Assembly (NCBI GenBank): GCA_965219705.1
Contig: OZ244789.1
Coordinates: 744,001-808,000 of the forward strand
Length of the DNA stretch: 64,000 nt
Direction of reading: 5' to 3'
Source: JAJECS01 sp965219705
GTDB taxonomy: Bacteria; Chloroflexota; UBA11872
Position numbers and translations under genes: made by a program. Below are positions 17,090-25,764 of this stretch, in pieces (the first letter of the stretch is position 1; every line of letters starts with the position of its first letter). The notes beneath the pieces are model-generated. The model did no database searches and was not told where the DNA came from. It saw only the letters and a program-made list of their open reading frames with translations.

Positions 17090-20000
17090 CTATGTGGGGT
17101 CGGCGGACGCCCGCTCCACGACCACGCTTTCCGCGTCGTATTCCCGGGCTACTTGCGCCACCAACTCAGGGCTGGCGCTCACGGGCGTGCGCCAGCGCAG
17201 CCGCGTCACCGCGCCATCCGACGCCTCGATATGCAGTTCGAGCGGCACGTCGCCCGGATGTGCGGTGGCTGCATCGTCCAGCCGGCGCAGCAGATCAATG
17301 TCATGCCCCAGGTCCGGGCTGCGGCGCAGGAGCACGACGACGCGTCGCGGCGGGCCGCCGTTCGCCGCGCCATTCGACTCGCCCGACGCCTCGGGCGCGG
17401 CGCCGCCGTTCTCGGTGGCTGCAGGTGCTTCATCGGCGCCCGAAGATTGGTATTCGCTGCCCGCGGCCTGCACGTGCACGCTGCCGACCACGGGGGAGGG
17501 TTCAGCTGGCACGTCCTCCTCGGACGTCGGGGCAGGCGCCGTGGCTCGCGGGTCATCGCCATTGACCGCAGCTTCAACGTCCGCGGCAGTATCGTCATCA
17601 AGGTCCGCGTCGCTTGGCCCTGCGGCGGCGCCGACGTCAGCGTCTTCGGCCGTGCCGGAAAGGCTGGGCGGCACCGCCTCATCCCCGGTCGTCACCGCAT
17701 CCGCGGATTCAGCTGCGGTCGGTTCCGGCGGGAACAGGTTCTCCGCGACAAGCTGCATCGATCCGCGCCGGTCTTCGAGCCTGCCGGCGGCCACGATCAC
17801 CCGGTCAATGTCCAGCCGGTCGCCAACCTGGGCCCAGAGGCGCGGGAATACCACGACTTCGATGGTCCCCGGCGCATCCTCGAGGGTGACGATGGCCATC
17901 GTGTCGCCCTTCTGCGTGATGAGTTGGCGCACGTCGGCGACCAGGCCGCCAACCGTGAGCGTTTGCCCGACATGCGATGCGTCCAAGTCGAAGATCTGCG
18001 TATCGACGCTCGCCCGCAGCGCCTCGCGCACCTGCGGATTCGACAGCGGACTCGGTGAGACGTGCAGCCCCAGGAGGTCCTTCTCCCAGCGCCGCCGATC
18101 GGAATTGCCGGCGGGCTCGACGTCCGGCAGCTGCTCGTCGTCGGTCTGGCTTGCCGGCAACACTCCCATTTCGAACATGCTGGTCTGCCCCGACACGCGG
18201 TCATGGCGGCTCTGCTGGCCGCGCTTGAACGCGGACTCCAGCCCCTCCAGCAAGGCGTTGCGCTCACCAAGGGCGTCGAGGGCGCCAACCTTGGCCAGGG
18301 CCTCCAAGGTGCGGCGCGTGACGACGCGACCGTCGATCCGGGCGCACAAATCGGCCAGTGAGTCGAACGGCCCACCATCGTCGCGGGCGGCCAGGATCTC
18401 CGCGACGGCCTGCTCCCCGACGGTCTTGATGGTCCCCATGCCGAAGACGATCTGGCGGTCCCGATGCACGAACGACGCGCCGCTGCGGTTGACATTGGGC
18501 GCCAGCACCTCGAGGTCCAACACCTCGGCCTCGGATTTCGCCCGCGCGACCTTGGCCAGGTCGCCGCTGTCGGTGACCAGCAAGGCGGTGAGGAATTGCA
18601 CGGGATAGAGCGCCTTGAGCCAGGCGGTCCAGTAGGCGATGACGGCGTAGGAGACCGCGTGCGCCTTGTTGAACCCGTAGCCCGCAAACGGCTCGATCAG
18701 ACCGAAAACGTCCTCGGCGACCGACTGCGTGAGACCGTTGGCCACGGCCCGCTCGAGGAACTCGGTGCGCTCCTTTTCGAGCGCCGCGCGAATCTTCTTG
18801 CCGACGGCCTTGCGAAAGCGATCGGCTTCGTCCCAGTCATACCCCGCCAGCTCCCGCACCACGCGCAGCACCTGGTCGGCGTAAACGAGCACGCCGTGCG
18901 TCTCGCGCAGGATCGGCTCGAGCTTGGGGTGGGGATAGACCGGCTGTTCCCGTCCGTGCATCGTGTCGATGTAGCGGTCGATGTGCTGCATCGGGCCGGG
19001 GCGGTAGAGGGCGATGATCGCGGCCAGGTCGTCGATGGTCGTCGGTTGCAGCCGCCGCAGCGTCGAGGTCATGCCGCTGCTCTCAAGCTGGAACATGCCG
19101 ACCGTGCGACCCGCCCGCAGCATCGCAAAGGCCCGGTCGTCGTCCAGCGGAATGGCCTGTGGCGCGATCTCCAGTCCCGTGTCCCGGCGCACGAGCTCAA
19201 GCGCGTGCGTGATCGTGCGGAAGTTCGAGAGCCCGAGGATGTCGAGCTTGAGAATGCCGATGCGATCAATGGTCTGACCGGTGAATTGCGCCACCGGCTG
19301 ACCGTCGGCGGAGCGCATCAACGGCACATGCTCAACCAGGGGCTCCCGTGACACGACCAGTCCCGCCGCGTGCGTCGAGGCGTGCCGCGCCACGCCCTCC
19401 ACCTCGCGGGCCCTGTCGAGCAGCCGCCGGATTTCGTCGTTGCCGTGATAGAGCTGCTGCAGCTCCGTCACGGTTTCCAGCGACCGCTCGATGGTGAAGG
19501 GATTCACGGGATTCACCGGGATCAGCTTGGCCACGCGGTCGACGTCGGGCAGCGGCAGCTCCATCACGCGGCCGACGTCGCGCACGGCCGCCCGCGCGGC
19601 CAGCGTGCCGAAGGTGACGATCTGCGCCACGTGATCCGACCCGTAGGTGTCGGTGATGTATTTGATGACCTCCTCGCGGCGGTCACTCGGGAAGTCGAGG
19701 TCCACGTCGGGCATGGACCCCTTGCGGCCGACCGTGAGGAAGCGCTCGAACATGATGTCGTGCTTGACGGGGTCGATATCCGACATGCCCATGGCGAAGG
19801 CGACCAGGCTGCCGTTGACGGAGCCGCGCGGGGCCGTCAGCATCCCCCGCTTGCGGGCAAAGCGAATGATGTCGCCAACGAGGACGAGGTAGGCGGCGAA
19901 CTCCGTCTGTTCGATCACGTCCAACTCGTAGGCCAGCCGCGTCTCGTAGGCGGTGGGCACGTCGCCGGAGAGCCGAGTGCGCAGGCCCCGCCGGGCCAGG

Positions 20001-20905
20001 CCGCGCAGATAGCCAACGGCGTCGCTCCCCTCGGGCAGCTCAAGCTCGGGCATGGCAATGCGGCCGAAGGGGAGGTCGATGTCGCACCGCTCGGCGATCG
20101 CCACCGTGTTGGCCAGCGCATCCGGCACGTCGGCGAAGAGCCGGGCCATCTCATCGGGTCCGCGGAGATAGAAGTCGCCCTCCATGCGCATGCGGGTAGC
20201 GTCGGAAAGCGCGCTCCCGGTCTGAATGCACAGGAGGGTGTCGTGGGCGTCGCGGTGCTCGCGCCGCACGTAGTGCACGTCGTTGGTCGCCACGAGCGGC
20301 AGCCCCAGCCCATCGCCAAGCTCCATCAGGCGCTGGTTCTGCTGGTCGATCGCCGCTTGGTCGGGCTGGCCGCATCGCTGCATCTCGAGGTAGTAGTTGC
20401 CGGGGCCGTAGACATCGGCATGCCAGCGCGCGACCGACTCGGCGCGGGCCATGTCGTTCATCTCGATGGCGCGCATCAACTCGCCGGCGGGACACCCGCT
20501 GAGACAGATGAGCCCCTCGCTGTGCTCGCGGAGGAGCTCTCGGTCTACCCGCGGGCGGTAGTAGAAGCCCTCCAGATGGGCGCGCGAGGTGAGCTTGACG
20601 AGGCTGCGATAGCCGGCGACATCACGCGCGAGCAAGGTGAGATGGAAGGCCCGCCGGTCGAGGGTCGCGTCGCGGTCGGTGCGATCTCGCGGGGCGACGT
20701 AGACCTCGCACCCGATGATGGGCCGGACGCCGGCTTCCTTCGCCGCCAAATAGAAGTCGGCGGCGCCGTACATGACGCCGTGGTCGGTGAGAGCGACGGC
20801 GTCCATCCCGAGCTCACGGGTGCGTTCGAGGATCTCGGGGATGCGACAGAACCCGTCGAGCAAGCTGAACTCGCTGTGAACATGCAAATGGGCGAAGTCA
20901 GCCAC
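17090..20905 (-). CDS. dnaE: DNA polymerase III alpha subunit
   Basis: 1,271 residues of the replicative polymerase catalytic subunit. The PHP domain starts at once (HLHVH, residues 6-10; ALTDHG). The palm carries PDVDLDF at 399-405. The fingers, the helix-hairpin-helix region and the OB fold (TLTVGGLVADVRQLITQKGD) follow in normal order. Between the OB fold and the last beta-strand domain is an unusually long acidic, Ala/Asp/Glu/Pro-rich linker (roughly residues 1070-1190). The final domain (RRVVVLLRRSPDLGHDIDLL) is the C-terminal part that usually follows the OB fold directly. GTG at 20905 has GGGAGG 7 nt upstream. It is transcribed alone, away from the MFS gene. Confidence 0.96.
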   Translation of the reverse strand: MADFAHLHVHSEFSLLDGFCRIPEILERTRELGMDAVALTDHGVMYGAADFYLAAKEAGVRPIIGCEVYVAPRDRTDRDATLDRRAFHLTLLARDVAGYRSLVKLTSRAHLEGFYYRPRVDRELLREHSEGLICLSGCPAGELMRAIEMNDMARAESVARWHADVYGPGNYYLEMQRCGQPDQAAIDQQNQRLMELGDGLGLPLVATNDVHYVRREHRDAHDTLLCIQTGSALSDATRMRMEGDFYLRGPDEMARLFADVPDALANTVAIAERCDIDLPFGRIAMPELELPEGSDAVGYLRGLARRGLRTRLSGDVPTAYETRLAYELDVIEQTEFAAYLVLVGDIIRFARKRGMLTAPRGSVNGSLVAFAMGMSDIDPVKHDIMFERFLTVGRKGSMPDVDLDFPSDRREEVIKYITDTYGSDHVAQIVTFGTLAARAAVRDVGRVMELPLPDVDRVAKLIPVNPVNPFTIERSLETVTELQQLYHGNDEIRRLLDRAREVEGVARHASTHAAGLVVSREPLVEHVPLMRSADGQPVAQFTGQTIDRIGILKLDILGLSNFRTITHALELVRRDTGLEIAPQAIPLDDDRAFAMLRAGRTVGMFQLESSGMTSTLRRLQPTTIDDLAAIIALYRPGPMQHIDRYIDTMHGREQPVYPHPKLEPILRETHGVLVYADQVLRVVRELAGYDWDEADRFRKAVGKKIRAALEKERTEFLERAVANGLTQSVAEDVFGLIEPFAGYGFNKAHAVSYAVIAYWTAWLKALYPVQFLTALLVTDSGDLAKVARAKSEAEVLDLEVLAPNVNRSGASFVHRDRQIVFGMGTIKTVGEQAVAEILAARDDGGPFDSLADLCARIDGRVVTRRTLEALAKVGALDALGERNALLEGLESAFKRGQQSRHDRVSGQTSMFEMGVLPASQTDDEQLPDVEPAGNSDRRRWEKDLLGLHVSPSPLSNPQVREALRASVDTQIFDLDASHVGQTLTVGGLVADVRQLITQKGDTMAIVTLEDAPGTIEVVVFPRLWAQVGDRLDIDRVIVAAGRLEDRRGSMQLVAENLFPPEPTAAESADAVTTGDEAVPPSLSGTAEDADVGAAAGPSDADLDDDTAADVEAAVNGDDPRATAPAPTSEEDVPAEPSPVVGSVHVQAAGSEYQSSGADEAPAATENGGAAPEASGESNGAANGGPPRRVVVLLRRSPDLGHDIDLLRRLDDAATAHPGDVPLELHIEASDGAVTRLRWRTPVSASPELVAQVAREYDAESVVVERASADPT

Positions 20906-21088
20906 GCGGTGCCTCCCGGATCAGCCGGCGGCCATTGTAGGCACCGAACATATTGCGGACAACCGGGCAGGGATTCCGAAGAGCCGCAGTGGGCGCCCCT
21001 GCGCCGGTCGTCCACCGCGCGCCGGTAGGTCCGTAGAATGGCGGCGCGGTCAATTCTCAGGGGTCTCTGCGTGCTGCGTGCGACCCGC

Positions 21089-22249
21089 ATGACCCCTTTT
21101 CGCTGGCTCGCGGCCGCAAACTTCGCCTTCGGCCTGGCCTTTGGCATCTACGGCACGATCTTCTTCAATTTCATCGGGCAGGACCTTGGCATCAGCCCCG
21201 ATGAGCTGGGCCTGCTGGAATCGATCCGCGAAGTTCCGGGCCTGCTGACGGCCGGCATCGCCGCCCTGGTCATGACGGTGGCGGAGCCCGCGGTGGGGGC
21301 CGTGGCGCTGGTGCTCCTCGGGGTGGGGTACGTGAACTACTTCTACGTGGACGGCATCCCGAGCCTGATCCTCTTCTCACTCGTGACCAGCGTGGGCTTT
21401 CACATGTGGATGCCGATATCGCACACCCTGGCGCTGCGGCTGAGCCGCGTGTCCGAGCAGGGCAGCCGGCTGGGTCAGCTGCGCGCCGTCGCGGCGGTGG
21501 CGAATCTTGCCGGCATCGGGCTCGTGGCGCTGGTGGCCGGCGCGAGCGGGCTGCGGCCGCTGTTCATCGTGGCCGGTGTGGTAGCGATTGCCGGGGCGCT
21601 GCTCGTGTTCCGCGTGCGAGAGGTGCCACGCACCCGGCGTCCGCCGCGCATTCTGTTTCGGCGAGCGTACTTGCTGTACTACGCGCTGACCTTCCTCGAC
21701 GGCGCCCGCCGCCACATCTTCATGACCTTTGCGCTATTTCTGCTGGTGCGGGATCACGGATCGCCGGTGCAGACCATCGCGATCCTCAGCCTCGTGAACG
21801 GCGTCATCAGCATCGCCGCCGTGTACCACTTCGGACGCCTGATCGACCGATTCGGCGAGCGCCCGATCCTCATGGTCGCCTACGGCGCGCTGGCCCTGAT
21901 CTTCGTGGGCTACGCCGTCATTCCCTTCGTGGCGGCGCTTTTCGTGCTGTATGTGCTGGACAACTTGTTTTTCAGCGCGGACACGGGGGTGACGACCTAT
22001 CTGGGCAAGATCTCCGTCGACCCTTCCGACATCCGCCCAAGTCTGGTCACGGGCATGACGGTGAACCACATCGCGGCGGTCATCATTCCCGTCACCGGCG
22101 GGATCCTCTGGGAGGCCTATGGGCACTGGGTCCCGTTCATTGGCGGGGCGATCCTGGCAGTCGCATCGTTGGCGCTGAGCTCGCGCATTCGGGTGGAGGC
22201 GGGAGAAGCCGCTCGGGCAACAGTGACCGAGGCTAAAGCCTCACCCTGA
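21089..22249 (+). CDS. Major facilitator superfamily transporter
   Basis: About 386 residues with roughly 12 hydrophobic helices in two six-helix halves separated by a basic loop (about residue 185-200, RVREVPRTRRPPR). A short GRLIDRFGERPILM stretch between helices matches the MFS A-like loop motif. Start at ATG 21089 (TPFRWLAAANFAFG) is preferred over 21038, because the upstream residues are not hydrophobic and a TAGAAT box overlaps the 21038 ATG. The substrate is unknown. The gene is divergent from dnaE and convergent with the parvulin gene (20 nt between stops). Confidence 0.85.
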   Translation: MTPFRWLAAANFAFGLAFGIYGTIFFNFIGQDLGISPDELGLLESIREVPGLLTAGIAALVMTVAEPAVGAVALVLLGVGYVNYFYVDGIPSLILFSLVTSVGFHMWMPISHTLALRLSRVSEQGSRLGQLRAVAAVANLAGIGLVALVAGASGLRPLFIVAGVVAIAGALLVFRVREVPRTRRPPRILFRRAYLLYYALTFLDGARRHIFMTFALFLLVRDHGSPVQTIAILSLVNGVISIAAVYHFGRLIDRFGERPILMVAYGALALIFVGYAVIPFVAALFVLYVLDNLFFSADTGVTTYLGKISVDPSDIRPSLVTGMTVNHIAAVIIPVTGGILWEAYGHWVPFIGGAILAVASLALSSRIRVEAGEAARATVTEAKASP

Positions 22250-22269
22250 GCCGCCACGCCGCCTCCGGG

Positions 22270-23391
22270 TTACGGCAACGCGTTCCGGTCCGTCCAGTCG
22301 ATGATCTCGGACGTGAGCATGTAGCTGATCGGCTGATCGTCGGTGCGCAGGGCGAGCCATTGGTCCAGCTTCGCCGCTCGCAGCGTGCGGGCGTGCTCGG
22401 CACTCAGGGGACGCGAATCGACGCGTTCCGTCACGCGGAGCAGATACCAGCCGAGGTTGCCTTCGAAGGGACCAACAAGCTCGCCGAGCGGCGCGTCGAA
22501 CGCCACGAGGTCCCAGGCCGGCGGGCGAATGCCGCGCGGAATCCAGTCGACCACGCCGCCGGCGGAGCGCGACAGGTTGTCGACCGACACCTCGCGCGCC
22601 ACGTCCTCCATCGCCTCGCCATCCTCGATGCGCTGGATCACGGCAGGAGCGTCTTCCTCGCGGGCGAGCACGATTTCCACGGCCCGCAGGTGGGCGGGTG
22701 CGGGATCCGCCTGGGCGAACAATTCGTCGGAAAGTTGCCGGCGCCGCACGCTGTCCGCCGCGAATCGCTCAATCAACGCAGCGTCCAGACCGGTCGCCGT
22801 TCGGACGGCTTTGAGCGCGGCGTCGCCGGCGCCTTCGCGTTCCGGCGCTGCGTCCGCGAGCGCCACTACGTGCGCGCGCAGGTCAGCCGGATCGACGTCA
22901 CGGCCGTCAGCCGACCAGGCATCGCGGATCAGGGCCGCGTGCGCCAGACGGGAAACACCGTTGAAGACGACGCCCGCGAGCTGCGCTTGCAGGTCGGCCG
23001 CGCGCGCCTCGTAGTCCTCGACCGCATCGCCGGCGTAGAGCGCGGCGAGCTCTTGCTCCAACTCGTATCTGCGGAAGGCCAAGAAGTCGCGGTATTCGCT
23101 TACCTTGATCGGCTCGACGCCGACCGTCGCCACGGCCGAGTTTGGGAGGGCGACATACTCAACGTAGAAGGCGTTGACGACCAGGCTCAGCACGATGGCC
23201 GCGGCGAGGACGGCCACGAGCGTCAACCACTTGGCGGCGGCAGCCGTGCGCTGGGGGCGGCTGAGCATGCGCCAGTCCCGCAGCGCGACCATGAGGTCGC
23301 GCCAGCCGATGGACCCCGTCCGCGGCCGCCGCTCCGCCCGTCGGCGGTCGCGCTCGGCCCGGCGCCGCTGCGCGTGCGTGCGCGGTGCCAT
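22270..23391 (-). CDS. Membrane-anchored parvulin-type peptidyl-prolyl isomerase (PrsA/SurA-like)
   Basis: 373 residues: a very basic cytoplasmic N-terminus, one membrane anchor (about 55-78), a helical SurA-N-like chaperone region, then a rotamase domain. The rotamase shows LRAVEIVLAREEDAPAVIQRI, SVDNLSRSAGGVVDWIPRG and FDAPLGELVGPFEGNLGWYLLRV, the parvulin fold order. It probably helps fold exported proteins outside the membrane. It lies 20 nt downstream of rpsR on the same strand, so it may be co-transcribed with the bS6-SSB-bS18 cluster. Confidence 0.85.
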   Translation of the reverse strand: MAPRTHAQRRRAERDRRRAERRPRTGSIGWRDLMVALRDWRMLSRPQRTAAAAKWLTLVAVLAAAIVLSLVVNAFYVEYVALPNSAVATVGVEPIKVSEYRDFLAFRRYELEQELAALYAGDAVEDYEARAADLQAQLAGVVFNGVSRLAHAALIRDAWSADGRDVDPADLRAHVVALADAAPEREGAGDAALKAVRTATGLDAALIERFAADSVRRRQLSDELFAQADPAPAHLRAVEIVLAREEDAPAVIQRIEDGEAMEDVAREVSVDNLSRSAGGVVDWIPRGIRPPAWDLVAFDAPLGELVGPFEGNLGWYLLRVTERVDSRPLSAEHARTLRAAKLDQWLALRTDDQPISYMLTSEIIDWTDRNALP

Positions 23392-23411
23392 GCGGCGCCT
23401 GCGGCTAGACG

Positions 23412-23798
23412 CTACGCGTGCAGACGGCGACGCACCACAAACGGCAACAGGGCGAGGTAGCGCGCGCGCTTGATGGCGCGAGCCAGCTCACGCTGGTGAC
23501 GCGCGCAGGTCGACGTCTTTCGGCGCGTCTCGATTCGACCGGAATCGCCGATGAATCGGCGCAGGAGCTGCGCGTTCTTGAAGTCGATGGGCTCACGCGT
23601 CTCGCAGAAGTAGCACGCGCGACGGCGAAAGCCTCGCCCGCCGCGGCGCGGCCGTCCGCCTCCACCGCCGCCGCCGCCGCCGCGCCCACCACCCCCGGAC
23701 GGCCGATTGTCGGCCGGCGTGGGGCGGGCGTCCTCGCGAACCTGCCGTGCCGCAGCTGGAGGACCATCGCCGGCGGCGCCGGCTCCGCGGTCAGTCAT
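23412..23798 (-). CDS. rpsR: Ribosomal protein bS18 with Gly/Arg-rich N-terminal extension
   Basis: The last 70 or so residues are standard bS18 of the 30S platform: IDFKNAQLLRRFIGDSGRI, TSTCARHQRELARAIKRAR, LALLPFV. CYFC plus a later cysteine form the zinc-binding (C+) version. The first 50-60 residues are extra: an acidic/Ala-Pro lead and a run of glycines and arginines. An internal start would remove this, but no other Met or GTG with a ribosome-binding site is obvious, and the frame begins 28 nt after ssb. Third gene of the conserved rpsF-ssb-rpsR cluster. Confidence 0.93.
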   Translation of the reverse strand: MTDRGAGAAGDGPPAAARQVREDARPTPADNRPSGGGGRGGGGGGGGGRPRRGGRGFRRRACYFCETREPIDFKNAQLLRRFIGDSGRIETRRKTSTCARHQRELARAIKRARYLALLPFVVRRRLHA

Positions 23799-23825
23799 AC
23801 CGTGTCATTCCAAATCATTGGGAGA

Positions 23826-24317
23826 TCAGAAGGGCAGGTCATCTGCCGTGATCGCGTCATCCGTCTCGGGGCGGCCGCCCGCCGGCGATTGGCCGCGCTG
23901 TTCGCGCCGGTCCTCTCCACCGTCGTCGTCGCGCGGCGGCCCATCGGCGTCGTCCCGGCCGCCGAGCATGATCATGTCGCGCACGACGAGCTCGGTGGTG
24001 GTGCGATCGTTGCCCTCGCGGTCCTGCCACTCGCGCGTCTCCAGGCGACCTTCGAGGTAAACCCGAGCGCCACGCCGAAGGTATTGATTCGCGATCTCCG
24101 CCAGCTGTCGCCAAACAACCACGCGGAACCACTCGGTGCGCTCACGTTGCTCACCGTCGCGGCTGCGCCACGTTTCGTTGACGGCAACCGAAAAGTTGGC
24201 AACCGGCGTGCCGTCCTGCGTGAAGCGCAACTCGGGATCGCGACCGAGATTGCCAATGATCTGCACCTTGTTGAGCCCACGCGAGCGTCCGCGCCGGCCA
24301 CCGCCATCTTCGGTCAT
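23826..24317 (-). CDS. ssb: Single-stranded DNA-binding protein
   Basis: 163 residues. An N-terminal OB fold carries the SSB landmarks KVQIIGNLGRDPELRFTQDG, TEWFRVVVWRQLAEIANQYL and GARVYLEGRLETREW. A disordered Asp/Gly/Arg-rich linker follows, then the acidic partner-binding tip DDAITADDLPF. It coats single-stranded DNA during replication and repair. The start overlaps the rpsF stop by 4 nt, indicating translational coupling. Confidence 0.96.
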   Translation of the reverse strand: MTEDGGGRRGRSRGLNKVQIIGNLGRDPELRFTQDGTPVANFSVAVNETWRSRDGEQRERTEWFRVVVWRQLAEIANQYLRRGARVYLEGRLETREWQDREGNDRTTTELVVRDMIMLGGRDDADGPPRDDDGGEDRREQRGQSPAGGRPETDDAITADDLPF

Positions 24318-24682
24318 CGCCGCCCATCGCCTTCAGCCACGAGCACCGGCGAGAGGTCAAGCTCTTGGCGGGCAACCAGAAATCGCATCACGTCCTCATT
24401 GATGCGCAACGACTGCTCGAGACTATTGATTTGAGCCGGATCCGCAGAGAACTCAAGCAGCACGTAGTGACCTTCGCGCTCGCCCTGAATGGAATAAGCG
24501 AGCTTGCGCTTGCCCCAGCTGTTGACGCTGTTGACCTCGCCGGCCGCCGCACTGATGTGATCGGCGACGGCATCGATGTGCGCGGAGGTGAGTGTGGGGA
24601 TGCGCTCGGCGCCATAAATCACGACGAGCGCGTAGTCGCGTGCCAACGGCCCTTCCCACTGGGTTTGCACGGCTCGCCGCAT
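24314..24682 (-). CDS. rpsF: Ribosomal protein bS6
   Basis: About 122 residues with the bS6 ferredoxin-like fold: DYALVVIYGAERIP, AAGEVNSVNSWGKRKLAYSI, EGHYVLLEFSADPAQI and INEDVMRFLVAR. It pairs with bS18 on the 30S platform. The start at 24682 is chosen because family members have only a short lead before the first strand; the 24751 start would overlap the divergent hydrolase. A TAGTAT box in the divergent gap (near 24719, minus strand) could be the -10 of this cluster. Confidence 0.94.
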   Translation of the reverse strand: MRRAVQTQWEGPLARDYALVVIYGAERIPTLTSAHIDAVADHISAAAGEVNSVNSWGKRKLAYSIQGEREGHYVLLEFSADPAQINSLEQSLRINEDVMRFLVARQELDLSPVLVAEGDGRR

Positions 24683-24749
24683 GCGGCCGCGCCGAAAGGG
24701 GTCTTGTGTTCGCTGCCATACTAGCACGGGGTGCTTCCGAGACTGGCGC

Positions 24750-25688
24750 ATGGCGTCGTGGTCCCAACTGATCTGGCTCTCCGCGCTGGCCGGTGGCGCA
24801 TGGGCGGCGACGCGCGGCCGGCCGCAACCGTTTGACGTCGCAGCACACCTGGACGGCGGAACGCTGCGGCCGGTGACGGATGGGCGGCTCTACCATCGCG
24901 CGGTCGGCGCCGGACCCGACGTCGTCATGCTGCCGGGGTTCGGCGGCAATGTCAGGACCTGGGAATTCATCACCCCGCCGCTAACGCAGACGCATCGTGT
25001 GCACTGGGTCGACCTGCTCGGGCACGGCCTTTCCGACAAGCCGGCCTCGGCCGACTACGGCGCCTACGCGCAGGCGGAGCGATTGGAAGCATTGCTCGAT
25101 GCCGAGGGCCTGGAACGCGTGGTCGTCACGGCGAGCTCGGCCGGCGGCCAGCCCGCGGTTGCCCTGGCCGCGCGCCATCCAGACCGCGTGGCGGGTTTGG
25201 TGCTGGTCGATCCCTTCCTGGTCGCCGGTCCGTTCGTTCGCCTCGGTATCTGGCTCAGCCAGCAACTGCCACGCGCGGCGGGCGTGATCTTGCGCAACCT
25301 GAGCGCGCAGCGATGGTACGTGCGCTTGGGCAACATGCTGGGCCGACGACATCCCTTCAGCGTGGACCGGGCAACGGTGGACCGTCAGTACCTTCCCTAC
25401 GGCGCGCCCGGCTTCTTGGACGCACTGCCGGCCTTGCTTGCCGGCGTGGATCCGGCCCCGGCGCAGGCGTCGATCAGCGAGGTGCGGTGCCCGGTGCTGC
25501 TGATCTGGGGCGCGGCGGATCGCGTGGCCGGTCGCGGCCAGGCCCTTGCGCTCGCGGCGAGCTTCGAGGACTCCGAGCCCGTGATTCTGGAAGACGCCGG
25601 CCACGTGCCTCAGGAGGAAGTGCCCGACCAGGTGGTGGCGTGCATGCGGCCGTTCCTGGAGCGCGTGCAGCGTGGGAGCCAGTCGTAG
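24750..25688 (+). CDS. Alpha/beta hydrolase with N-terminal membrane or export segment
   Basis: About 312 residues. A hydrophobic N-terminus (LIWLSALAGGAWAA) could be a signal or anchor. The hydrolase fold follows: oxyanion region MLPGFGGNVRTWE, WVDLLGHGLSDKP, a nucleophile elbow VTASSAGGQPAVALAARHP, acid-strand LLIWGAADRVAG, and the catalytic histidine in LEDAGHVPQEE. The elbow reads A-S-S-A-G-G instead of the usual G-x-S-x-G-G, which still fits small-residue requirements. The substrate is unknown. The gene is divergent from rpsF with 67 nt between starts. Confidence 0.85.
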   Translation: MASWSQLIWLSALAGGAWAATRGRPQPFDVAAHLDGGTLRPVTDGRLYHRAVGAGPDVVMLPGFGGNVRTWEFITPPLTQTHRVHWVDLLGHGLSDKPASADYGAYAQAERLEALLDAEGLERVVVTASSAGGQPAVALAARHPDRVAGLVLVDPFLVAGPFVRLGIWLSQQLPRAAGVILRNLSAQRWYVRLGNMLGRRHPFSVDRATVDRQYLPYGAPGFLDALPALLAGVDPAPAQASISEVRCPVLLIWGAADRVAGRGQALALAASFEDSEPVILEDAGHVPQEEVPDQVVACMRPFLERVQRGSQS

Positions 25689-25750
25689 CGCACCGAAGGT
25701 CAGGCGCCGCCCGGGAAGCACGACGACGCCGAATCCACTGGCCACCGCGC

Positions 25751-25756
25751 TAGTCT
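25751..25756 (+). promoter_or_regulatory. TANNNT box 8 nt before the uracil-DNA glycosylase start
   Basis: TAGTCT ends 8 nt before ATG 25765. There is no Shine-Dalgarno, so a leaderless transcript is suggested. No -35 element is evident. Confidence 0.35.
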
Positions 25757-25764
25757 GACTCGCG

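Noticed and set aside
19370..21028. Long plus-strand open frame opposite the start of dnaE
   Set aside because: This is the antisense shadow of DNA polymerase III alpha. Its translation is low-complexity Gly/His/Arg-rich and it has no ribosome-binding site.
21034..21040. ATG 21038 as the start of the MFS transporter
   Set aside because: This ATG is embedded in a TAGAAT box and the encoded lead is basic and not membrane-like; ATG 21089 begins right at the first helix.
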